11,151 nucleotides of DNA, from contig CASFLB010000034.1 in NCBI GenBank assembly GCA_949295395.1, positions 1-11,151 on the forward strand. The letters run 5' to 3'. Both the position numbers and the translations under genes were made by a program. This stretch comes from an uncultured Pseudomonadota bacterium (GTDB lineage Bacteria > Pseudomonadota > Alphaproteobacteria > RF32 > CAG-239). The notes beneath the pieces are model-generated. The model saw nothing but the letters and a program-made list of their open reading frames with translations. It did no database searches and was not told where the DNA came from. Below are positions 6,811-11,151 of the stretch, in pieces (position 1 is the stretch's first letter; every line of letters begins with the position of its first letter).

Positions 6811-7209
6811 ATGGAAGAATACGAAAATCAGGTTTTAGAATGTCATAAAGCCATGGAAGTTGCGATCAATGAACCTTACAGCGTTGAACTCCTTAAATTA
6901 AGACAAAAGCTCCTGCACGAAGAAATGAGCGAGCTTGACGCCGAGATTAACAGCCTCATAAACGAGATAGAAAACCAAGGACAAACCAACAAAGAGACCC
7001 GCGTTAAAATGCTAAAAGAATTAGCTGATTTGCAGTACGTTTTAAGCGGCACGGTTGTTGCGTTCAATCTGCCAATGCAAGAGGCTTTTCACCGCGTCCA
7101 TCAAAGCAATATGTCCAAGCTTGTTAATGGCAAAGCCCTAAAACGTGAAGACGGAAAATTTTTAAAAGGTCCGAACTATAAGCCGCCGTTTTTAGATGAT
7201 TTGGCTTAA
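6811..7209 (+). CDS. MazG/PRA-PH-like nucleotide pyrophosphohydrolase
   Basis: The 132-residue all-helical protein resembles the MazG/HisE/dUTPase-like superfamily, which hydrolyses nucleoside triphosphates or related diphosphates with Mg2+. It shows the metal-binding pattern EExxE (37-41) followed after 28 residues by ExxD (70-73), the spacing described for MazG-type enzymes. A conserved-looking tail follows: HQSNMSKL (97-104), then KREDGKFLKGPNY (111-123), usual in small phosphoribosyl-ATP pyrophosphohydrolase-like proteins. The residues preceding the EExxE motif do not match true HisE, and no his genes are near. AGGAAAAG precedes the ATG, which is 9 nt after lpxK, so it is the last gene of the operon. 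The substrate is unknown; nucleotide-pool cleaning is the family's usual role. Confidence 0.8.
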   Translation: MEEYENQVLECHKAMEVAINEPYSVELLKLRQKLLHEEMSELDAEINSLINEIENQGQTNKETRVKMLKELADLQYVLSGTVVAFNLPMQEAFHRVHQSNMSKLVNGKALKREDGKFLKGPNYKPPFLDDLA

Positions 7210-7213
7210 AGCT

Positions 7214-8443
7214 CTATTCATAACGCAAAGCATTAATCGGATTGAGCAAAGAGGCTTTATAAGCCGGATAGAAGCCGAAGAAAAGCCCGACAAATCCCGC
7301 AAACGAAAACGGCAGCAAGACATAAAGCGGAGAGATTAACGGTGTCAACGAAGTAAAATGCGCAACTAATTCCACGCCGATAAATCCTAAAATAATGCCG
7401 ACAATACCGCCGATTAATGACAGCACCAGCGCCTCGGTCAAAAACTGCCACCGAATATCCCAAGATTTTGCACCGATAGCCATACGAATACCAATTTCAC
7501 GCGTGCGCTCGGTAACCGAAACTAACATAATATTCATGATACCGATACCACCGACCAAAAGAGAGATGGAAGCGATTGAACCGAGCAAAATCGTCATAAC
7601 TTGGGTAGAGCTTTCCATCATTTCCATCATCTGCGTCATATTTCGAATAACAAAATCATCTTCCTTATAGCGGCCAAGATTATGGCGCTGACGCAAAAGC
7701 TGGCGAATTTCCTCTTGCGCAGTATAAGTACTTTGCGCATCAACCGCCTGCAGGATAACCATTTTCACTTGGTCAGGAAATTGAATCCCCATAACTTTTT
7801 TCTGCGCGGTTGTAATAGGGATAAACACCACATCATCTTGATCCATTCCCATACTGTTTTGCCCGCGCTCATCCATCACGCCGATAACCTTAAATGGCTG
7901 TCCTTTAATGCGAATGGTATGATTAAGCGGATCCACGTCACCGAATAATTCATTAACCACAGTTTGCCCAAGAATAGCAACTTTGGCGGCATTTTTAATG
8001 TCAGCGTCGCTGAAATTGCGCCCATAGCCAATATCCCATTCTTTAATCTGAAAATTACGATTATCCGTGCCGGTAATTCCTGTTGACCAGTTAGCATTGC
8101 CATAAACGACTTGAGCCGTTTCTTCCAAGATAGGCGCGGCTAAAGATATGGCAGAAATTTTTTCCTGAATGGCATCACCGTCACCTTTTTTCATCGTCGG
8201 TTGAGACCCGTGACCGCCGCGCGCACCGCTGGATGTCGCCACACCAGAGCGAATAATAATCAGGTTTGACCCCATAGATTGCATATCGTTTTTGATAGAG
8301 ATTTGAGCCCCATGACCAACGGCAAGCATAATAATAACCGCCGCCACACCGATAATAATACCGAGGCTGGTCAAAATCGAGCGCATTTTATTGGCTTTAA
8401 TAGCCCGAAAGGCAATGCTGGAAATCATTGGAATATTAATCAT
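7214..8443 (-). CDS. macB: MacB-type ABC transporter permease
   Basis: The product is the membrane subunit of a MacAB-like exporter. The 409 residues fit a four-helix MacB/FtsX permease: TM1 (about 23-43), a large periplasmic domain (about 44-280, MacB_PCD type), then TM2 (282-306), TM3 (333-358) and TM4 (375-393). The signature GGIGIMNIMLVSVTERTREI (298-317) following TM2 is diagnostic. In E. coli the ATPase and permease are fused in one MacB chain; here they are separate genes. The start codon lies one nucleotide after the ATPase stop, with a strong GGAGG site in the ATPase's last codons. A methionine-rich patch (MTQMMEMMESS, 269-279) precedes TM2. The exported substrate (macrolide, peptide, lipid or other) cannot be told from this sequence. 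Confidence 0.93.
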   Translation of the reverse strand: MINIPMISSIAFRAIKANKMRSILTSLGIIIGVAAVIIMLAVGHGAQISIKNDMQSMGSNLIIIRSGVATSSGARGGHGSQPTMKKGDGDAIQEKISAISLAAPILEETAQVVYGNANWSTGITGTDNRNFQIKEWDIGYGRNFSDADIKNAAKVAILGQTVVNELFGDVDPLNHTIRIKGQPFKVIGVMDERGQNSMGMDQDDVVFIPITTAQKKVMGIQFPDQVKMVILQAVDAQSTYTAQEEIRQLLRQRHNLGRYKEDDFVIRNMTQMMEMMESSTQVMTILLGSIASISLLVGGIGIMNIMLVSVTERTREIGIRMAIGAKSWDIRWQFLTEALVLSLIGGIVGIILGFIGVELVAHFTSLTPLISPLYVLLPFSFAGFVGLFFGFYPAYKASLLNPINALRYE

Positions 8444-8444
8444 C

Positions 8445-9152
8445 TCATTCGCCTCCCAAACTGCGGTTTAAGACCGGCTCATCAGACTGAATTTCACCGT
8501 CCACAACTTTAATAATACGCTTACTGTAAAGAGCGATATCCTCTTCATGGGTCACAAGAATGATTGTCTTTCCGGTTTCGTCATTAAGCTTGGTAAAAAG
8601 TTTCATAATCTCGATACTCATTTTGGTATCCAAATTTCCGGTTGGTTCATCAGCAAAAATAATCGGAGCATCATTCACCACCGCGCGTGCAATCGCCACA
8701 CGTTGCTGTTGCCCGCCGGAGAGTTGGTTAGGTAAATGATCCATACGTTCTTTCAGCCCAACTTTTTCCAAAGCCTTTTTTGCGCGTTGAAAACGCTCTT
8801 CGGCCGGTACACCGGCATAAACCATCGGCAGTTCCACATTTTCCAAAGCCGAGGTACGAGAAAGCAGATTAAACCCCTGAAAAACGAAACCAATTTTTTT
8901 ATTGCGAATTTCGGCTAATTGATCAGGTTTCATTTTGCTGACATCAATACCGTCAAGCAAATATTTTCCTGAAGACGGAATATCCAAACAACCGAGAATA
9001 TTCATCAAGGTAGATTTTCCCGACCCAGAAGGGCCCATTATCGCCACAAACTCACCAGCTTCAACAGACAGATTAATCCCTTTAAGAATATTAAGATTCA
9101 TATCTCCAAGAGGATAACTTTTCTTTATATTTTTGACATCAATCAGGGACAT
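8445..9152 (-). CDS. macB: MacB-type ABC transporter ATP-binding protein
   Basis: This is the ATPase of the MacAB-like pump, cytoplasmic and bound to the permease. All hallmarks are present in 235 residues: Walker A GPSGSGKST (40-48), Q-loop Gln92, signature LSGGQQQR (144-151), Walker B IIFADEP (164-170) with Glu169, D-loop NLD (173-175) and H-loop His202. The sequence is of the LolD/MacB subgroup (for example SALENVELPMVYAGV at 101-115). LolD is rejected because the neighbours are a MacA adaptor and a MacB permease rather than LolC/LolE. Its start codon overlaps the macA stop by one base (TAATG), with GAGG 5 nt upstream. It is separated from the permease gene by one base, so the three genes form one operon. 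Confidence 0.94.
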   Translation of the reverse strand: MSLIDVKNIKKSYPLGDMNLNILKGINLSVEAGEFVAIMGPSGSGKSTLMNILGCLDIPSSGKYLLDGIDVSKMKPDQLAEIRNKKIGFVFQGFNLLSRTSALENVELPMVYAGVPAEERFQRAKKALEKVGLKERMDHLPNQLSGGQQQRVAIARAVVNDAPIIFADEPTGNLDTKMSIEIMKLFTKLNDETGKTIILVTHEEDIALYSKRIIKVVDGEIQSDEPVLNRSLGGE

Positions 9153-10306
9153 TAAAGCCTCATCCGCATTTTAGATTTTTTATCATCGCTGACATTATTT
9201 TTTTCAAGAATAACAGCGGTGTTTTCATTAATTTCGGGAGAAGAAACCTCGGTCTGATCATCATCAGCCACACCGGTTGAAATAGAAATGCGTTGTGGCT
9301 GTCCGTTTTTCAAAATCCAAAGCCCTTTGTCTTTATAGCGTTTTACTTCACCGTTTTCATCTTGAATAAACACGCGCAAGGCTTTGTTCGGAACTAAGAA
9401 CACACCCTGCTTTTCGGCGGTAATAATCTGAACATTAGCGGTCATACCGGGCTTGAGCTTAAGGTCGTGGTTATCAATTTCAATAATCACTTCATAGGTC
9501 ACAACATTTGAGGTCGTAATCGCTTCGTTGCGCACTTGAGTTACGATACCATAAAAAATTTCATCAGGATAGCTGTCAACCGAAAATTCAACGGTCTGCC
9601 CTTCTTTAACCTTGGCAATATCGGCCTCAACGACAGATGTTTCAATTTGCATTTTGGTCAAATCTTCCGCTACATTAAAAAGGGTTGGCGTTTGGAAACT
9701 AGAGGCCACGGTCTGCCCGACCTCCACTTCTTTAGACACGACAATACCATCAACCGGAGAAACAATTTTGGTATATTTCAAATCAATTTCAGCGGAATCG
9801 AGTGCCGCTTGAGCTTGCTGAACTTCGGCCTCGCGCAGTTTTTTCTGCACGACGGCATTATCATAATCACGCTGTGCCGATTCGAGTTCGGAATCAGCCG
9901 AATATTTTGAAGTATTGAGTTTTTTAATACGGGACAAATGCTTTTTATAATAAACAATATCATTATCAACCACATTGACTTGAGCCTTAGCAATGTCAAG
10001 AGCCGCACGGCGCTGTGCCACGGTTGCTTCAAACAAGGCCGGATCAATCTGCGCAAGAAGCTGTCCCTTGGTAACTTTCGTGTTATAATCGACCAAGATT
10101 TCAGAGATAGTACCGGAAACCTGCGTACCGATATTAACGGTCGAGATAGGATTAATCGTTCCTGTTGCGGTAATTTTTTCGGTAATATCGCCTTTTGCAA
10201 CCTTTTGCGTCACATAAACATCAACTTGCTTATCCGGCTTAAGCGCCCAGTAAGAGACTCCGACCAACAAAACACCAACCGCCGCAACTTTAAAAATGTT
10301 TTTCAT
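9152..10306 (-). CDS. macA: MacA-like periplasmic adaptor (membrane fusion protein)
   Basis: MacA links the inner-membrane MacB complex to a TolC-type outer-membrane channel. From the ATG at 10306 the product is 384 residues. It has an uncleaved N-terminal membrane helix (about 6-20), a first half-lipoyl segment (about 60-88), a long alpha-hairpin coiled coil (about 91-178) for contact with the outer-membrane channel, the second half-lipoyl segment (SPVDGIVV at about 183-190, VGQTV) and beta-barrel and membrane-proximal domains (about 216-340). The tail is basic (KKSKMRMRL). An in-frame TTG at 10318 would add four residues, but the ATG is preferred because neither has a clear Shine-Dalgarno. 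Other HlyD-family adaptors are possible, but the following ATPase and permease fit MacAB. No TolC gene is in the window. Confidence 0.92.
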   Translation of the reverse strand: MKNIFKVAAVGVLLVGVSYWALKPDKQVDVYVTQKVAKGDITEKITATGTINPISTVNIGTQVSGTISEILVDYNTKVTKGQLLAQIDPALFEATVAQRRAALDIAKAQVNVVDNDIVYYKKHLSRIKKLNTSKYSADSELESAQRDYDNAVVQKKLREAEVQQAQAALDSAEIDLKYTKIVSPVDGIVVSKEVEVGQTVASSFQTPTLFNVAEDLTKMQIETSVVEADIAKVKEGQTVEFSVDSYPDEIFYGIVTQVRNEAITTSNVVTYEVIIEIDNHDLKLKPGMTANVQIITAEKQGVFLVPNKALRVFIQDENGEVKRYKDKGLWILKNGQPQRISISTGVADDDQTEVSSPEINENTAVILEKNNVSDDKKSKMRMRL

Positions 10307-10345
10307 TTTTTCAACCAATTCAACAGGTTAACCCATTTAAAAGTA

Positions 10346-10392
10346 AAAAAACGATTTTTTTACAAAAAAGTTCTTGCCATAAATCGTTTTTT
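10346..10392. repeat. 12-bp inverted repeat in the macA/orphan-gene intergenic region
   Basis: AAAAAACGATTT (10346-10357) is the exact reverse complement of AAATCGTTTTTT (10381-10392), separated by 23 nt. The repeat lies between the divergent macA and the 218-residue gene and overlaps the plus-strand promoter given separately. It could bind a dimeric regulator controlling both genes, or fold as an RNA hairpin with T-runs on either strand. A smaller palindrome, GGTTAACC, is at 10326-10333 in the macA leader. No strong promoter for macA could be chosen in this AT-rich stretch. Confidence 0.5.
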
Positions 10393-10401
10393 GTCTATAC
10401 T
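10374..10401 (+). promoter_or_regulatory. Sigma-70-type promoter for the 218-residue orphan gene
   Basis: TTGCCA (10374-10379) and TATACT (10396-10401) are 16 bp apart, and each matches five of six consensus bases. Transcription would start near 10408, leaving a leader of about 40 nt. A perfect TATAAT at 10416-10421 offers an alternative -10, but its best -35 (TTGTCT, 10391-10396) is 19 bp away. The right arm of the inverted repeat lies between the -35 and -10 of the first promoter, a good place for a repressor. Confidence 0.55.
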
Positions 10402-10448
10402 TGATTATGATATTGTATAATTGTTAAAATTTTTATAAAATTACTATT

Positions 10449-11105
10449 ATGGAACAAAAAAGAAAAAAAACAGCCGACGAGTTGCTTCAAGAAAAGCTTC
10501 AACAGCAGCAGGATAAAGAAATTCAGGAAAAGAAAAATCTGCTTCATAATCTAAGCGCTAAGCTGAGTTTCGCATTACAAGATTATAAGCTTCTGACACC
10601 TGAACTAATTTCCGAAGTTACAGAAGCCCTGAAGACCGACGATTATGAAAAATGCCGCGATGCCTATCATCCGCTTATTTTGCTTTGCTTCCAATTTGAA
10701 GCAACCAAAATAAAAGCGACAGTTGGCATAAATAAAGACGAGCGCATTGACAACATAATCAAGACGACTGCAGGATTCTTCTTGATTGATGCCATCAAGA
10801 CCGCAAAAATCATTGAATACGGTCTGCTTTTGACAATTATGACTACTGGAGAATACATCAGCAACACCGCTCTGAATATTTTGGAACAACTTGCTGATGA
10901 ATTGAAGCAAAACAAATGGTTCGTTGAAATAATAACTCGAGAAATCAAAAACTATCTCGAAATCGGTGGCATGAAACAGCCAGGTGAAAATAAAATAATT
11001 CCATTCACCCCACAGAAAAAAGAAAGGCTCCAAAAGCTACTGAAACTTTACACTCCCGAATTTGACGGACGCTTACTGTCCGACATGAGTGGAGAGGAAG
11101 TCTAA
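10449..11105 (+). CDS. Hypothetical alpha-helical protein, 218 residues, family not recognised
   Basis: I do not recognise this protein. It has no signal peptide and no clear membrane helix, so it is probably cytoplasmic. Residues 1-45 are very rich in Lys, Gln and Glu (KKTADELLQEKLQQQQDKEI) and look like a coiled coil. Residues 46-180 appear all-helical, including a hydrophobic stretch KTAKIIEYGLLLTIMTTGEY (117-136) that is moderately apolar but probably a buried helix. A basic linker (about 183-200) leads to an acidic tail ending SGEEV. There is no Shine-Dalgarno before the ATG; the leader is almost pure A and T. Codon usage looks like the neighbours, it has its own promoter and terminator, and it reads away from macA. 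An independent single-gene unit is therefore likely. Coding status is supported by the long open frame neatly bounded by these signals. Confidence 0.75.
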   Translation: MEQKRKKTADELLQEKLQQQQDKEIQEKKNLLHNLSAKLSFALQDYKLLTPELISEVTEALKTDDYEKCRDAYHPLILLCFQFEATKIKATVGINKDERIDNIIKTTAGFFLIDAIKTAKIIEYGLLLTIMTTGEYISNTALNILEQLADELKQNKWFVEIITREIKNYLEIGGMKQPGENKIIPFTPQKKERLQKLLKLYTPEFDGRLLSDMSGEEV

Positions 11106-11112
11106 AAAACAA

Positions 11113-11151
11113 AAAAAACCTTGACCTTTGACATCAAAGCTCAAGGTTTTT
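11113..11151 (+). terminator. Rho-independent terminator of the orphan gene
   Basis: CCTTGA (11119-11124) pairs with TCAAGG (11141-11146), and inside it CTTTG (11126-11130) pairs with CAAAG (11135-11139), separated by one C-C mismatch and closed by the loop ACAT. A-residues precede and T-residues follow, up to the window end. It lies about 10 nt past the stop codon. The A-run makes it symmetrical, so it could also end a minus-strand transcript from beyond the window. Confidence 0.92.

Noticed and set aside
8445..9152. LolD lipoprotein-release ATPase
   Set aside because: The sequence subgroup is similar, but the adjacent adaptor and the single MacB-type permease indicate a MacAB pump, not LolCDE.
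10304..10318. TTG start codon for macA at 10318
   Set aside because: It adds only four residues and has no ribosome site; the ATG at 10306 begins a normal lysine-then-hydrophobic membrane anchor.
9778..10420. Alternative frames over macA, including a 140-codon minus frame and a 160-codon plus frame reaching into the intergenic region
   Set aside because: They overlap the well-supported MacA coding sequence, their products are rich in Arg, Ile and Asn without motifs, and no ribosome site supports them.
10605..11033. 142-codon minus-strand frame opposite the orphan gene
   Set aside because: The plus frame has a promoter, a terminator fitted to its stop codon and normal composition; the minus frame is Phe- and Cys-rich and has no signals.

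Overview
The window looks like a chromosomal stretch of a flagellated Gram-negative bacterium. It encodes a flagellar hook protein and a FliN switch protein, the Kdo transferase and lipid A 4'-kinase of LPS synthesis, and a MacAB-type tripartite efflux pump. The acyltransferase (DUF374)-waaA-lpxK order and the flavour of FlgE and FliN suggest an alphaproteobacterium, but no rRNA or other decisive marker is present, so this is inference. Coding DNA is moderately AT-rich and intergenic DNA strongly so.

Layout. Positions 1-137 hold the tail of something upstream: a GC-rich hairpin at 60-82, which is either a terminator or the end hairpin of a small transposon, followed by a UUCG-loop terminator that reads leftward for flgE. 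flgE (minus strand, about 138-1358) is a single-gene unit with a textbook sigma-54 promoter. Divergent from it is accB-accC (1588-3452), the biotin carrier and biotin carboxylase of acetyl-CoA carboxylase, closed by a strong terminator at about 3457-3493.

A tightly packed five-gene plus-strand operon follows (3581-7209): fliN, a DUF374 lysophospholipid-acyltransferase-like gene, waaA, lpxK and a MazG-like nucleotide pyrophosphohydrolase. The first four overlap one another by 8, 10 and 4 nt and the last starts 9 nt after lpxK, so a flagellar motor gene heads an outer-membrane lipid operon. This operon converges, with only 4 bp between stop codons, on a minus-strand operon (7214 to about 10306) encoding a MacA-like adaptor, an ABC ATPase and a MacB-like permease. 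Upstream of macA lies a roughly 140-bp AT-rich divergent intergenic region with a 12-bp inverted repeat and a good plus-strand promoter. This promoter drives an unrecognised 218-residue alpha-helical protein (10449-11105), which ends in a terminator at the window edge.

No CRISPR array, tRNA, rRNA, complete insertion sequence or obvious defence system was seen. The content is mostly housekeeping. The most interesting points are the sigma-54 control of flgE, the fusion of fliN to a lipid A operon, the structured RNA-like left edge, and the orphan protein at the right edge.
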